Source: an uncultured Flavobacteriales bacterium
Lineage (GTDB): Bacteria > Bacteroidota > Bacteroidia > Flavobacteriales > Schleiferiaceae
Direction of reading: 5' to 3'
Length of the DNA: 34,962 nucleotides
Assembly (NCBI GenBank): GCA_937942085.1
Contig: CALDGA010000243.1
Span: 1-34,962, forward strand
The notes below the pieces were generated by a model. That model saw nothing but the letters and a program-made list of their open reading frames with translations, had not been told where the DNA came from and made no database searches. How positions within the stretch are numbered: the stretch's first letter is position 1; every line of letters starts with the position of its first letter. A program made the position numbers and the translations under genes. Shown one piece after another: positions 1-9,204 of the stretch.

Positions 1-1279
1 ACGTCCACGTCTCTACAAACTCTCCTTTCGGGTCGTAACGCTCGGCTTGCATCTTGGTGTTGAACTTTCTGAATGGTCTCGGATCATTGCCCCTACCGGC
101 ATTATAGAGCCAATTCCCATAATTCGATGCCGGGTCGTAATCGATCAAATGCTTTTCGAAAAAAGCAGCACCAGCGCGCCAGTCTATACCCATGTCGTGC
201 ACCAAATAGGATGCTACATTCTGTCTTCCACGATTGCTCATGAAACCTGTAGCTACGAGTTCTTTCATGTTGGCATCCACCAGCGGATCACCGGTATTTC
301 CTGTGGTCCATTTTTCAAAAGCTCTTGCATTAAAACCTTGCTTCAAAGGCTTTTCTGGCTGCAATCCGTGTGCAGTAAATAAATCCCTGCCGTGCTTAAG
401 CGCAATCCACTGGAAGTATTCGCGCCATAAAAGCTCGAAAAACAGCCAATAAGTACTCTCGTTTGCTTCGACCTCTTCCTCAAATCTTTTCAATTCGTCG
501 TAAATCTGTCGAGCACTGATACAGCCTAGGGCGAGAAATGCGGAAAATTTCGAACTGTAGTTGCGACCGATCATCCCGTTACGAGTTTGCTTGTAAGCCA
601 GGACATGTTCGCTTTCCCATAGGTAAAAGTCTAATTGTTCCCAAGCAGCCGAGGTACCGCCAGCAAATGGTACTGCGCTACGTTCATCTCGAACTACATC
701 CCACAGGTCTATACCGTCCGAACTCAAATCAAAATCATAGGGATCAAAGGAAGAAATTTCTGGCTCCTCAATCGGCGGCTGCACGCGAGAACGTTTTTCG
801 ACCTTACCTCTAAACCTCGAGAACACTTCAGGAATTTCATTCACACTAAAGGGCAAATCACTCTCCAAGTACAAAGTTCGCTCCGTTATTAAATGAACAG
901 ATACTCCTTGTTCTTTGGCTTTTTCGGTCAACTTGCGCTCGACTTGTCTTTCATTGTAGGCGAACTCTTTTGGTGCATAAATGGCTGTTGCTCTCGTTTT
1001 TGTGGCCAATTCTAGCAGCCCTTTTACCGGGTCAATACCACGCAGCACGAGCAACTCGCTTGAGTCTTTTTGCAAAGCATTGTTTAGGTCAGAGAGGCTT
1101 TCCATCAAAAAACGCTTTCTATGGTCGCCTTTGCCTTCTTCTACCCATTTAGTATTGTGCCACGACTCTTCATCAAAATACACAGGGATAACGGTATCAA
1201 AGCGAGAGTAGGCTTCGGCAACAGGGGTGTTGTCTCCTAATCGTAAGTTGTTTCTAAACCAGAGAATACAGGTACTCAT
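1..1279 (-). CDS. DASH-family cryptochrome (C-terminus cut by window edge)
   Basis: Reading the minus strand from the ATG at 1277-1279 gives an open frame of 426 codons that runs off the window start, so only the last few residues and the stop are missing. The N-terminus (STCILWFRNNLRLGDNTPV) is the photolyase antenna-domain start. The FAD domain carries RNGMIGRNYSSKFSAFLALG, LLWREYFQW, MSNRGRQNVASYL and NYGNWLYNAGRGNDPR, the DASH pattern. DASH proteins bind FAD and usually MTHF and repair CPDs in single-stranded or loop DNA; some may signal. The start codon overlaps the stop of the upstream photolyase gene (TAATG), so the two are probably translationally coupled. Family assignment is firm; photoreceptor versus repair role is open. 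Confidence 0.93.
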   Translation of the reverse strand, partial: MSTCILWFRNNLRLGDNTPVAEAYSRFDTVIPVYFDEESWHNTKWVEEGKGDHRKRFLMESLSDLNNALQKDSSELLVLRGIDPVKGLLELATKTRATAIYAPKEFAYNERQVERKLTEKAKEQGVSVHLITERTLYLESDLPFSVNEIPEVFSRFRGKVEKRSRVQPPIEEPEISSFDPYDFDLSSDGIDLWDVVRDERSAVPFAGGTSAAWEQLDFYLWESEHVLAYKQTRNGMIGRNYSSKFSAFLALGCISARQIYDELKRFEEEVEANESTYWLFFELLWREYFQWIALKHGRDLFTAHGLQPEKPLKQGFNARAFEKWTTGNTGDPLVDANMKELVATGFMSNRGRQNVASYLVHDMGIDWRAGAAFFEKHLIDYDPASNYGNWLYNAGRGNDPRPFRKFNTKMQAERYDPKGEFVETWT

Positions 1280-2808
1280 TACAGTGCTTCTAAGTTTTCT
1301 AAAACATAATTTGCTCGAGCTCTGATGGCTGCCTTATTTTCAGAGGACATCTTATCGAACGTGCGATACACCATGCCCAGCCTAAAGTTGTTGCCAAGCA
1401 GGTCTCTATGTCGTTCAAAGAAGTTCCAATAGAGCGAGTTAAAAGGACAACTATCAGAATCGGTTTTTGTTTTCTCGTTGTAGAAACAATTCTGGCAATA
1501 GTCGCCCATTTTCTTCATGTAGTTGGCGGATGCGACATAAGGTTTGGTTGCGATCCAGCCACCGTCTGCATATTGACTCATCCCGCGAGTGTTGGTGATT
1601 TCAACCCATTCAAAGGCATCAATGTAAATGCCTAAGTACCATAAATCCACTTCATCGGGATCTATGCCAGCAAGCAGCATAAAGTTGCCGGTAACCATAA
1701 GTCGCTGAATATGGTGTGCATAGGCATGGTCAAGGCTTTGGCCAATGGAGTGCGATAGGCACTTCATCTTCGTATTACCGTTCCAAAACCATTTGGGTAG
1801 AGGCGTTTTGTGGTTGAAGTAATTCTCGTTGCCAAAATCGGGCATGCGCTCCCAATAGACGCCTCTCATGAACTCTCGCCATCCCAAAATCTGACGGATG
1901 AAACCTTCGGCTGCATTCAATGGAATGTGCTCATTAGATCTGTAATAGGCCTCTGCACGCTGGCAAATGGTCAATGGGTCTATGAGCTTGACGTTTAAGG
2001 CAAATGATATTCTGCTATGGTACAGCGCCCAATCACTCACGGTCATTGCATCTTGAAAATCACCAAAGAATTGGAAACAATGTTCAAGCCACTGATCGAA
2101 TATGGCAAGTGCCTGCTCGGTAGAAGTTGGCCAATAATAATGTTTGGGATCCTTAAGGTTCCCGATGGTTGGCAAATCCGCCTTCAATACATCGGTATAT
2201 ACTTCCTCAACGTTTGTGGACGGCAAGTAGGGGGGAGGAATCAAGTGATTTTTTGGAAGTTTCTTTCGGTTTTGAGCGTCGTAGTTCCATTTGCCCCCGT
2301 GTGGCGCATTTCCTTCCATGAGAATGCCCGTGCGCTTCCTGAGTTTGCGGTAAAAGGTTTCCATAAGGAAGCTCTTTTTCCCCTTGAAAGTCGCAGTGAA
2401 TTCCTCCTTTGAGGATATGAAATGCTCGCTAGATACAAACGAGATAGGATGGCCTTTAGTGGCCAATTCTTCTAGGTTTTGTTGCACTCTTAGCTCATCC
2501 GGCTGCATAAATTGCAATGCTGAAACCTGTAGTTTATCACTAATGCTGTGCAAGATTTCGGCCAGCTCTACTTGCTCTGAATCGAGTATCCGATGGTAAT
2601 ATACCTCGTGACCCTGCTCTTTTAGCCTCACGGCAAAATTCCGCATGGCTTGTAGTATCCCAACCACCTTTTGGATGTGATGAGGCGCGTACGAACCTTC
2701 ACCACGACATTCTATGAATACATAGGTAATGGAGGCGTCGATTTTTTGAAACCAGGAATGCGTTGGATTAAGCTGATCGCCAAGAACTAATCGGAGGGTA
2801 CGTGACAT
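1279..2808 (-). CDS. FeS-BCP / PhrB-type (6-4) photolyase-cryptochrome
   Basis: A 509-residue protein of the iron-sulfur bacterial cryptochrome/photolyase group, typified by Agrobacterium PhrB, which repairs (6-4) photoproducts using FAD and a lumazine antenna. The ATG at 2806-2808 (MSRTLRLVLGDQLNP) is chosen because homologues begin this way; the longer frame from 2862 starts inside a terminator hairpin. With this start the four cysteines expected to bind a 4Fe-4S cluster fall at C350, C438, C441 and C454, the PhrB numbering as I recall it, within MKCLSHSIGQ and CQNCFYN...SCPFN. A histidine pair lies at 365-366, where PhrB has a histidine needed for repair. First gene of a two-gene operon with the DASH cryptochrome, overlapping it by one base. 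Confidence 0.95.
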   Translation of the reverse strand: MSRTLRLVLGDQLNPTHSWFQKIDASITYVFIECRGEGSYAPHHIQKVVGILQAMRNFAVRLKEQGHEVYYHRILDSEQVELAEILHSISDKLQVSALQFMQPDELRVQQNLEELATKGHPISFVSSEHFISSKEEFTATFKGKKSFLMETFYRKLRKRTGILMEGNAPHGGKWNYDAQNRKKLPKNHLIPPPYLPSTNVEEVYTDVLKADLPTIGNLKDPKHYYWPTSTEQALAIFDQWLEHCFQFFGDFQDAMTVSDWALYHSRISFALNVKLIDPLTICQRAEAYYRSNEHIPLNAAEGFIRQILGWREFMRGVYWERMPDFGNENYFNHKTPLPKWFWNGNTKMKCLSHSIGQSLDHAYAHHIQRLMVTGNFMLLAGIDPDEVDLWYLGIYIDAFEWVEITNTRGMSQYADGGWIATKPYVASANYMKKMGDYCQNCFYNEKTKTDSDSCPFNSLYWNFFERHRDLLGNNFRLGMVYRTFDKMSSENKAAIRARANYVLENLEAL

Positions 2809-2846
2809 GCTAAAATAACATTCCCAATGGCACGAAAGTTTAGGGC

Positions 2847-2874
2847 AAAAAAAAGGAGCCAATTTCTTGGCTCC
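2847..2874 (-). terminator. Rho-independent terminator, minus strand
   Basis: A perfect 8-bp stem (GGAGCCAA/TTGGCTCC, loop of 4 at 2863-2866) is followed on the minus strand by eight U (A run at 2847-2854). It terminates transcripts coming from the lipoprotein gene. It ends only 38 bases before the photolyase start codon, so that operon needs its own very close promoter or depends on readthrough. Confidence 0.85.
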
Positions 2875-3007
2875 GTACCCCTAACCTAATTCAAAGTTGC
2901 CCTTGAATACATGCAATATAGAAAGAACTTTTTTGTGTGTAGCCCGCTAATTACATATTGAGTATAAAAACTTATGAATTGACCCCTAGAAGACTGATTA
3001 TGAACTT

Positions 3008-3598
3008 TTAAAGGTAGACTTTGAAGGATTCTATGACTTCATCCAAACATTTTTCCTGCTTCAAGGAGAAAGAATCTGCAGGGCACTGCATTTGCAATTC
3101 AAGCAAAATGGAATTCGATAATGTATCTCTCATGACCAATTTATGCGCAATGACAAAATCCCAAGGTTCTTGCTCGTACCTTCCATAATTCACCCACCAA
3201 CCGTCTACGGTATCTTTTCGCTCAGTCACCCATGAATCTCTCGCCGCCATTGCCACAGATCTATAAATCAGTGCATTACTTTGCTCACTGACTGAGATAT
3301 ACGCGCCTTGTCGTTTGAAGGGCATTACGCGTAATACAATGGAATTCGTTTCAGCATCGTTGACTCTCGCAGCCTCGTAATAGTAGAAGTTTTGTTTAGC
3401 AAATTCAGGCATGCGCACCTGCCAATTATAGTCTAAACTGAAACTAAAGTCTATCGTTGGTAAGGCGTAATACTGGGCTTGCTCGAAGTTAAAGGTGTAA
3501 TAGGCGTCGAGGTTACAGTCTTCTTTTGAAGATTCTGTTGTACTTGAGCAGGAAATGAGTGTTCCTATCAACAATATTGCGCTTATCTTCGTTTTCAT
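3008..3598 (-). CDS. Predicted outer-membrane-anchored lipoprotein, unknown function
   Basis: A 196-residue protein starting at the ATG at 3596-3598 (MKTKISAILLIGTLISCSS). The N-terminus is a lipoprotein signal peptide with lipobox LISC, followed by a short Ser/Thr/Glu-rich linker and a compact domain rich in aromatic residues. I do not recognise a named domain; the shape resembles the many small lipoproteins of Bacteroidota. A longer in-frame start at 3655 would hide the signal peptide and overlap bshC, so it is rejected. The gene is divergent from bshC with only 11 bases between the start codons. It ends 134 bases before the terminator that separates it from the photolyase operon; the 2875-3007 stretch shows no other gene. 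Confidence 0.75.
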   Translation of the reverse strand: MKTKISAILLIGTLISCSSTTESSKEDCNLDAYYTFNFEQAQYYALPTIDFSFSLDYNWQVRMPEFAKQNFYYYEAARVNDAETNSIVLRVMPFKRQGAYISVSEQSNALIYRSVAMAARDSWVTERKDTVDGWWVNYGRYEQEPWDFVIAHKLVMRDTLSNSILLELQMQCPADSFSLKQEKCLDEVIESFKVYL

Positions 3599-3609
3599 CT
3601 TTGCTTGCA

Positions 3610-5139
3610 ATGACGTATCAATTTGTACCACATACTGAATCTGGTGTCCCTTCAAAGGTAATGAAGGACCTCATTGCTGGGGGTACATTTCTGGAATCAA
3701 TTGCCAACAGTCCGTACGATTGGAAAGCCTTCGCTACACAGGCCCAAAAACAGCAGGATTATTCTCAAGAGACACGCAGGATAGTCCTTCAGGCTTTGGA
3801 ACGACAAAACCCGGAACTTAGTGCTTCGGAACAGGCCTCTTTGGACGCTTTCCGAAACGGTGCTTTAACCATCACTACCGGGCATCAATTGATGGTTTGT
3901 GGCGGTACGGTATTCTTTGAAGCTAAAGTGCTCGGTGCCGTTGCATTGGCCCAGGCTGCTTCAAAGGAATTGGGCAAGGAGGTGGTTCCTGTATTTTGGA
4001 TGGCTAGTGAAGATCATGATTTTGAGGAGATTGCCTCTTTCCGAATAGGCGAACACCAATTCACTTGGAAGCAGCCAGATGCAAAAGGTCCGGTGGGGTA
4101 TTTGCCTACCCAAGATTTAGCCGACCAATTATCCTCATGGCTCGAGCAAGTACCGTTGAACGAAGCGCAGAAAAAATTGGTCCAACCGAGACTTAAAGCG
4201 TATCGCGAGGGTAAAAATCTTGCAGAAGCAACGCGTCAATGGGTGCGACAGTGGGCCGAAGGATTGGGACTCCTCGTCTTGGACGGTCAGGATATGGCGC
4301 TCAAAGGCCATGCTGCTCCACTTTGGACGGCCGAGATGGGCGGTCAGTACTCCACGCTCATTCAAGCACAGACCGAAGCCCTTGTTGCACAAGGGTATAA
4401 AGCACAGGTATTTCCTCGTGAGATCAATCTATTCGATTTGCGCAATGGCGATCGTCAACGCTTCGAACAGCCCGACCCGGAGTGTCCGTATTTCTACGTT
4501 AGTCCCAATGCTTTAATGCGTCCACTGTACCAGGAGTGGTTGTTGCCCAATCTGGCCTATGCCGGAGGGGGTGGAGAGTTGGCCTATTGGTTGCAGCTGG
4601 GCAGTGCGTTCGAACATTTAGGTCGTCCCATGCCTCTCTTGTATTTGCGCGATAGTGTACTGGTCCAAGATTCCAAGCTCACTAAAAACTTGAAGAAATT
4701 GGGCATTAGTCTGTCCGATCTACTCGCCTCAAATGTGGAAAAGCTCAAAGGGGAGTTGTTGGGTAAAAACACTGTCTTACAGGCCGAAGGAGAGTCGCTC
4801 CAAGCCCCATTGATGGAAGCTATTGACCAATGGAATGCGTCGCTTATAGAGCGTTATCCTGAGTTGAAACAGCACGCGGCGGCGTTGAAAGTGAAGATGG
4901 AAAAATTGGCCCAACGTACTTCAGAAACCAGGTACCGCTCACAGAAACGTCGTCATGAAGAGCTCATGCGTAGCGTTGAAAGTGCGATCCATGCAGTTTA
5001 CCCCGGGGGCGTTTTTTGGGAGCGCCGTGCTTCGTATGCGGATTTAGTGGGAATCCTAGGTCAAGATCCGCGGGATGCCATGGTTGAAAACATGTCAACA
5101 ATAAAGGCCGGAACCATAGTCATACAGCCAGATTTTTAG
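3610..5139 (+). CDS. bshC: BshC, bacillithiol biosynthesis cysteine-adding enzyme
   Basis: A 509-residue protein matching BshC, the putative ligase that joins cysteine to glucosaminyl-malate in the last step of bacillithiol synthesis, the low-molecular-weight thiol that replaces glutathione in Firmicutes and many Bacteroidota. Recognisable segments are ALTITTGHQLMVCGG, VFWMASEDHDFEEIASF, YAGGGGELAYWLQL and a C-terminal helical region with RRHEELMRSVESAIHAVYPGG. Start chosen at the ATG at 3610 (MTYQFVPHTESG), because the family begins directly with this segment; the upstream frame from 3559 overlaps the divergent lipoprotein. bshA and bshB are not in the window. guaA follows after 15 bases. 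Confidence 0.93.
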   Translation: MTYQFVPHTESGVPSKVMKDLIAGGTFLESIANSPYDWKAFATQAQKQQDYSQETRRIVLQALERQNPELSASEQASLDAFRNGALTITTGHQLMVCGGTVFFEAKVLGAVALAQAASKELGKEVVPVFWMASEDHDFEEIASFRIGEHQFTWKQPDAKGPVGYLPTQDLADQLSSWLEQVPLNEAQKKLVQPRLKAYREGKNLAEATRQWVRQWAEGLGLLVLDGQDMALKGHAAPLWTAEMGGQYSTLIQAQTEALVAQGYKAQVFPREINLFDLRNGDRQRFEQPDPECPYFYVSPNALMRPLYQEWLLPNLAYAGGGGELAYWLQLGSAFEHLGRPMPLLYLRDSVLVQDSKLTKNLKKLGISLSDLLASNVEKLKGELLGKNTVLQAEGESLQAPLMEAIDQWNASLIERYPELKQHAAALKVKMEKLAQRTSETRYRSQKRRHEELMRSVESAIHAVYPGGVFWERRASYADLVGILGQDPRDAMVENMSTIKAGTIVIQPDF

Positions 5140-5142
5140 TGG

Positions 5143-5150
5143 TATTTTTG
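5143..5150 (+). promoter_or_regulatory. Candidate -7 box for guaA
   Basis: TATTTTTG matches the Bacteroidota -7 consensus TAnnTTTG exactly and lies 4 bases before the guaA ATG, so a transcript from it would be nearly leaderless. No TTG -33 element is seen at the usual 19-21 spacing, so this is weak. Confidence 0.35.
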
Positions 5151-5154
5151 TGCC

Positions 5155-6684
5155 ATGCAAGAAACCATTTTGATCCTCGATTTTGGCTCTCAGTACACGC
5201 AGTTGATTGCGCGTCGCGTGAGAGAACTCAACGTCTATTGTGAAATCCACCCGTTTAATAATCCACCGGCCCTCACAGAGGATATCAAAGGTGTGATACT
5301 CAGCGGTTCTCCTTACAGCACATTGCAAGAAGATGCTCCTCAGTTTGATTTGAGTGAAATCAAGGGGAAGCTGCCATTGCTTGGTGTTTGTTACGGTGCT
5401 CAATACATGGCACTTGTAGGCGGGGGGCAAGTTGCTCCTAGCGAAATCCGCGAGTATGGAAGAGCGAACCTAAGTGAGGTGGATGCCACTTCGGATTTAT
5501 TCCAAGGAGTGGGCGCCGGTTCTCAGGTTTGGATGAGCCACGGGGATACCATCATGGAATTGCCCACAGATTTTGAAGTCATTGCCTCTACGCACGACGT
5601 TCGTGTAGCAGGATATAAAGTAAAGGACGAAGCAACCTACGGTATTCAGTTCCACCCTGAAGTGTACCACAGCACAGACGGTACTCAGTTGTTGAAGAAC
5701 TTCTTGTACGACGTAGTAGGCGTAAGTGGGGATTGGACTCCCGCACACTTTGTTGATGAAACTGTCGCGCAACTCAAGGCTCAGCTTGGCAATGATAAAG
5801 TTGTTCTCGGACTTTCAGGGGGTGTAGATAGCTCTGTCGCTGCTATGCTTCTTCACAAAGCAATTGGGGCGAATTTGTATTGCATCTTCGTCAACAATGG
5901 CCTGCTCCGCAAAGACGAGTTCACTCAGGTATTGAAACAGTACGAAGGGATGGGCCTTAACGTAAAAGGCGTAGATGCTTCAGATCGTTTCTTGGGTGCA
6001 TTAGCAGGTATTGAAGAGCCAGAGGCCAAGCGCAAGGCCATCGGACGTGTGTTCATTGAAGTATTTGACGATGAAGCACATATGATTGAGGATGTGGTTT
6101 GGTTGGCTCAGGGTACCATCTACCCAGATATCATTGAAAGCATTAGCGTCAAAGGTCCATCTGCGACCATTAAGTCACACCACAACGTAGGGGGTCTTCC
6201 AGATTTCATGAAGTTGAAAGTAGTAGAGCCGTTGAAGACCTTGTTCAAAGACGAGGTTCGCAGAGTGGGGGCTTCTATGGACATGAGTGCAGAATTGCTA
6301 GGACGTCATCCGTTCCCAGGCCCAGGTTTAGCCATTCGTATCCTCGGAGACATCACGGCTGAAAAAGTGCGTATCCTTCAAGAAGTAGATCACATTTTCA
6401 TCAATGGATTGAAAACGGAAGGTCTTTACGATAAAGTTTGGCAAGCTGGTTGCATACTCTTACCTGTGAACTCCGTGGGAGTGATGGGAGATGAAAGAAC
6501 CTACGAAAAAGTTGTAGCGCTTCGTGCGGTAGAAAGCACGGATGGTATGACGGCGGATTGGGTACATCTTCCTTATGAATTCCTAGCGAAGGTCAGCAAC
6601 CAAATTATTAATAAGGTGAAGGGAGTGAACCGCGTAGTGTACGACATCAGCTCCAAACCACCGGCCACCATTGAATGGGAATAA
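5155..6684 (+). CDS. guaA: GMP synthase, glutamine-hydrolysing
   Basis: A 509-residue GMP synthetase that converts XMP, glutamine and ATP to GMP, the final step of guanine nucleotide synthesis. The N-terminal class I glutamine amidotransferase shows the nucleophile C79 in [10 protein letters not shown] and the H167/E169 pair in QFHPEV. The ATP-pyrophosphatase P-loop is SGGVDSS at 221-227, and the C-terminal dimerisation domain ends in the typical KPPATIEWE. Length is normal and all catalytic residues are present. guaB, the preceding enzyme, is also in this window but about 19 kb away, so the two are not in one operon here. The next gene overlaps its end by 10 bases. Confidence 0.98.
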   Translation: MQETILILDFGSQYTQLIARRVRELNVYCEIHPFNNPPALTEDIKGVILSGSPYSTLQEDAPQFDLSEIKGKLPLLGVCYGAQYMALVGGGQVAPSEIREYGRANLSEVDATSDLFQGVGAGSQVWMSHGDTIMELPTDFEVIASTHDVRVAGYKVKDEATYGIQFHPEVYHSTDGTQLLKNFLYDVVGVSGDWTPAHFVDETVAQLKAQLGNDKVVLGLSGGVDSSVAAMLLHKAIGANLYCIFVNNGLLRKDEFTQVLKQYEGMGLNVKGVDASDRFLGALAGIEEPEAKRKAIGRVFIEVFDDEAHMIEDVVWLAQGTIYPDIIESISVKGPSATIKSHHNVGGLPDFMKLKVVEPLKTLFKDEVRRVGASMDMSAELLGRHPFPGPGLAIRILGDITAEKVRILQEVDHIFINGLKTEGLYDKVWQAGCILLPVNSVGVMGDERTYEKVVALRAVESTDGMTADWVHLPYEFLAKVSNQIINKVKGVNRVVYDISSKPPATIEWE

Positions 6685-8213
6685 GAAAGAGCATATGGAT
6701 GTTCATGTTGCTGCTGGCAGCAACAGCTCACGGACAAAGTATTATTGAGCACATTGTGGTCAAGGGAAATACGCTGTATTCTATTTCAAAAACTTACGAT
6801 ATTACTGTAGAAGCCTTGCAAGAGGCGAACCCTCAAATCTCAGAGACAGCATTGTCTGTAGGAGATACCCTGCTCATTCCAAGTATTGATTATCCGGCTC
6901 CCTCGCCTGAAGTTCAACCTAGTGAAACCACGGGTCCAGCGTCTGTGGATGCGGGCTATGAAATGTACAAGGTTAAAAAGGGCGATACGCCGGCAGATCT
7001 TGCGAAAGCCTGGGGATTCACTACCATGCGTGCCTTCTACAGATTGAACCCTGATGCTCGTACAGATTGGAAGAAGGGGATGATTCTGGTAAAACCTGTA
7101 CTGCCAGGTACTTTCGAGGAAAGCCCTAAAGATTCGGTGGTAACCACAGTTAGTTCAGATAGTGCAGTTTCTGTCGAACTCCTTGATGAAGTGCACATCT
7201 TAGGCTTGTTACCATTTTTCCACAGAGATTACATCAACGAAACGCCGTTGGCCAAACGCAGTCCCTTAGCGCTGAGTTTCCGTCAGGGTATGGAATTAGC
7301 CATTGATGAGCTCAATGATTCAACACGTACCGTTGGTATAACCTTCGCGGATACCTACAACCACGCAGATTCGTTGCGCTTGGCTATCGAGCGAAATCCG
7401 TTGGATTCTTTCGACATTGTTGTAGGTCCCTTGTATTCCAAACGAGTGATGGAAATCAGTACACACGCCTCAGCCAATAAGGTAGTTAGTCCACTGAGTA
7501 AAAATGCGTCTATCAATGCGTTGCCCCTACAAAATGCGGTTGTAGCTGAGGAATATCAATGGCAAGCCATTATTGATTTGATACTAGAGCGTCGTGAACA
7601 AGTGAATGTGTTGCTTCCTGTCGTAAATGGACTGCGACTGCATCAAACTCTCATCGTTGCCCAAAGCAATGCAAAAACGGATACTGCGATGAATAAAATG
7701 TTCTCAGTATTCGATAAACCTCTGCTGATTAAGGCAACCGAGGGATGGAAAGAAAACGAACGATTGGCATTTTTGGATTCTACCATGCATTATGACCTGA
7801 TCGTCTATGATAATGATCCCGCCTTCGTGCTTGATGTATTACGTAATATCCGTGCCGGAAATGCGTCCTATACTTGGTATACCATCGAACATCAGATTGT
7901 CAACAACGGCATTACACAGGACAACTTTGCAAGAGAAAAAGGGGTGGTATGTGCCTATTCCTCTTATATCGACTACCGCAGCGAGGCGGCCATGTCCATG
8001 GTGCAAACCTTCCGCGAAATGTTTGGTGCTCAACCTGATGAATATGCCATAAAGGGATATGATCTTGTCCAGTTCTATGTGCGTAATCTCACGGAGGGTA
8101 CTGAAGCGTATCGCGGGGTATCACTTGGATTCATGCCAAATGAACAAGGAAAGAACATGTATACTGAGCTTCGTGTTTTCCAAAATTTGGAGTGGCGAAA
8201 AATCAATCCTTAG
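6675..8213 (+). CDS. Exported LysM protein with periplasmic-binding-like domain
   Basis: A 512-residue secreted protein. Residues 1-20 form a signal peptide ([14 protein letters not shown]). Two LysM motifs follow, at about 25-69 ([18 protein letters not shown]) and 97-141 ([18 protein letters not shown]), expected to bind peptidoglycan. After a Pro/Ser/Thr-rich linker, residues from about 172 ([11 protein letters not shown]) resemble a type I periplasmic-binding fold, as in the LysM/amino-acid-ABC-like proteins common in Flavobacteriia. The binding-domain call is by general pattern ([16 protein letters not shown]) and is less certain. The ATG lies within guaA (10-base overlap), implying co-transcription; a second ATG at 6699 would shorten the signal peptide. 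Ligand and role unknown. Confidence 0.85.
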   Translation: MGIRKSIWMFMLLLAATAHGQSIIEHIVVKGNTLYSISKTYDITVEALQEANPQISETALSVGDTLLIPSIDYPAPSPEVQPSETTGPASVDAGYEMYKVKKGDTPADLAKAWGFTTMRAFYRLNPDARTDWKKGMILVKPVLPGTFEESPKDSVVTTVSSDSAVSVELLDEVHILGLLPFFHRDYINETPLAKRSPLALSFRQGMELAIDELNDSTRTVGITFADTYNHADSLRLAIERNPLDSFDIVVGPLYSKRVMEISTHASANKVVSPLSKNASINALPLQNAVVAEEYQWQAIIDLILERREQVNVLLPVVNGLRLHQTLIVAQSNAKTDTAMNKMFSVFDKPLLIKATEGWKENERLAFLDSTMHYDLIVYDNDPAFVLDVLRNIRAGNASYTWYTIEHQIVNNGITQDNFAREKGVVCAYSSYIDYRSEAAMSMVQTFREMFGAQPDEYAIKGYDLVQFYVRNLTEGTEAYRGVSLGFMPNEQGKNMYTELRVFQNLEWRKINP

Positions 8214-8265
8214 GTTGAACAATCAGGGTAGGCTAAGGGTTTAATGACCAGGTAAAATCCGCATT

Positions 8266-8745
8266 ATGCCCCTACATAAAGCCCTCGATATCGGTGACCG
8301 TATTCCGGACTTCGAATTACAAGACCAACACGGTCAATGGATCAAAAGAGAAGATTTTGAAGGGAAACCTCTTGTGATCTTCTTTTATCCAAAAGACCAC
8401 ACGCCTGGCTGTACGGCTCAAGCGTGTTCATTTAGAGATTATGAAAGTGCGTTTCAAGCCGCGGGAGCTCAGGTTATTGGTATAAATGATGCTGAGGTAA
8501 TCATGCACAGAAGCTTTACCGATAAGTATGATTTAAAATACCCGGTACTCAGTGACCCTGATCATGTGGTACGAAAATCATTCGGTGCACCTGGTTTGCT
8601 TTTTAATACCGTAGCGAATAGAATTACTTATGTCACTGATAGTTCCCATAAAGTGGCGTATATTTTCAAAAGTTTATTTCGAGCCAACGATCACGTGTTG
8701 GAAAGCTTGGATTATGTAAAAAAATTGGTTCATGAAACCCATTGA
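8266..8745 (+). CDS. bcp: Thioredoxin-dependent thiol peroxidase, PrxQ/Bcp type
   Basis: A 159-residue peroxiredoxin that reduces hydrogen and lipid peroxides. The peroxidatic cysteine C49 lies in TPGCTAQACSFRD with a resolving cysteine C54 five residues on, the intramolecular disulfide arrangement of the PrxQ/Bcp group. The phrase VIFFYPKDHTPGCT is diagnostic. Start at the ATG at 8266 gives the usual IGDRIPDFELQDQHG beginning. It overlaps the start of crtZ by 14 bases, so it is probably co-transcribed with the carotenoid genes; pairing a membrane-lipid antioxidant pathway with a lipid peroxidase makes physiological sense, but that link is inference. The reductant may be thioredoxin or a bacilliredoxin, given bshC nearby. 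Confidence 0.95.
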   Translation: MPLHKALDIGDRIPDFELQDQHGQWIKREDFEGKPLVIFFYPKDHTPGCTAQACSFRDYESAFQAAGAQVIGINDAEVIMHRSFTDKYDLKYPVLSDPDHVVRKSFGAPGLLFNTVANRITYVTDSSHKVAYIFKSLFRANDHVLESLDYVKKLVHETH

Positions 8746-9199
8746 GATTAGTACCGCATTGTTGACCTTTTTCGCGATGGAAGGTGTCGCCTGGGGTGCC
8801 CATAAATACCTCATGCATGGTGTTTTATGGTTTCTGCACGACGATCACCATACCAAGACGCCTGGTGCCTTAGAAAAGAATGATACGTTCTTTTTGATTT
8901 TCGCCATTCCATCTTGGCTGTGCATTATGCTTGGTTTATTCAACGGAAATGGAATCAGTGTGGCCATTGGGGCGGGTATTGCTTTATATGGCTTTGCTTA
9001 TGCCTTAGTGCATGAACTCTTTATTCACCAAAGACTGCCGGTTTTAAAGAAATCTCGTTTTGTATACTGGGAAGCGGTTCGATTGGCGCACAAGATGCAC
9101 CACCGCCACCTAGGGAAAGAAAACGGAGAGAATTTTGGGATGTTATGGGTACATCCAAAATACATCCGACAGGTACGCCAAATGCGCGCCAATTCTTAG
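8732..9199 (+). CDS. crtZ: Beta-carotene 3-hydroxylase CrtZ
   Basis: A 155-residue integral membrane di-iron hydroxylase of the CrtZ/fatty acid hydroxylase superfamily, adding the 3-hydroxyl to beta-ionone rings. All four histidine boxes are visible: H24-x4-H29 (HKYLMH), H36-x2-H39H40 (HDDHH), H94-x4-H99 (HELFIH) and H120-x2-H123H124 (HKMHH). Hydrophobic segments at about 8-24, 52-68 and 73-93 fit a membrane protein. It starts inside the peroxiredoxin gene and is followed by the lycopene cyclase gene 5 bases on, or overlapping, depending on that gene's start. Length is typical of bacterial CrtZ. Confidence 0.95.
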   Translation: MKPIEISTALLTFFAMEGVAWGAHKYLMHGVLWFLHDDHHTKTPGALEKNDTFFLIFAIPSWLCIMLGLFNGNGISVAIGAGIALYGFAYALVHELFIHQRLPVLKKSRFVYWEAVRLAHKMHHRHLGKENGENFGMLWVHPKYIRQVRQMRANS

Positions 9200-9204
9200 A
9201 AACC

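Noticed and set aside
47-892. Several plus-strand frames at the left edge
   Set aside because: They are antisense shadows of the DASH cryptochrome, which reads cleanly on the minus strand from 1279 to the edge.
2809-2862. Longer start of the FeS-BCP photolyase
   Set aside because: The 18 extra residues are encoded within the terminator hairpin and spacer, and would break the match to PhrB cysteine numbering.
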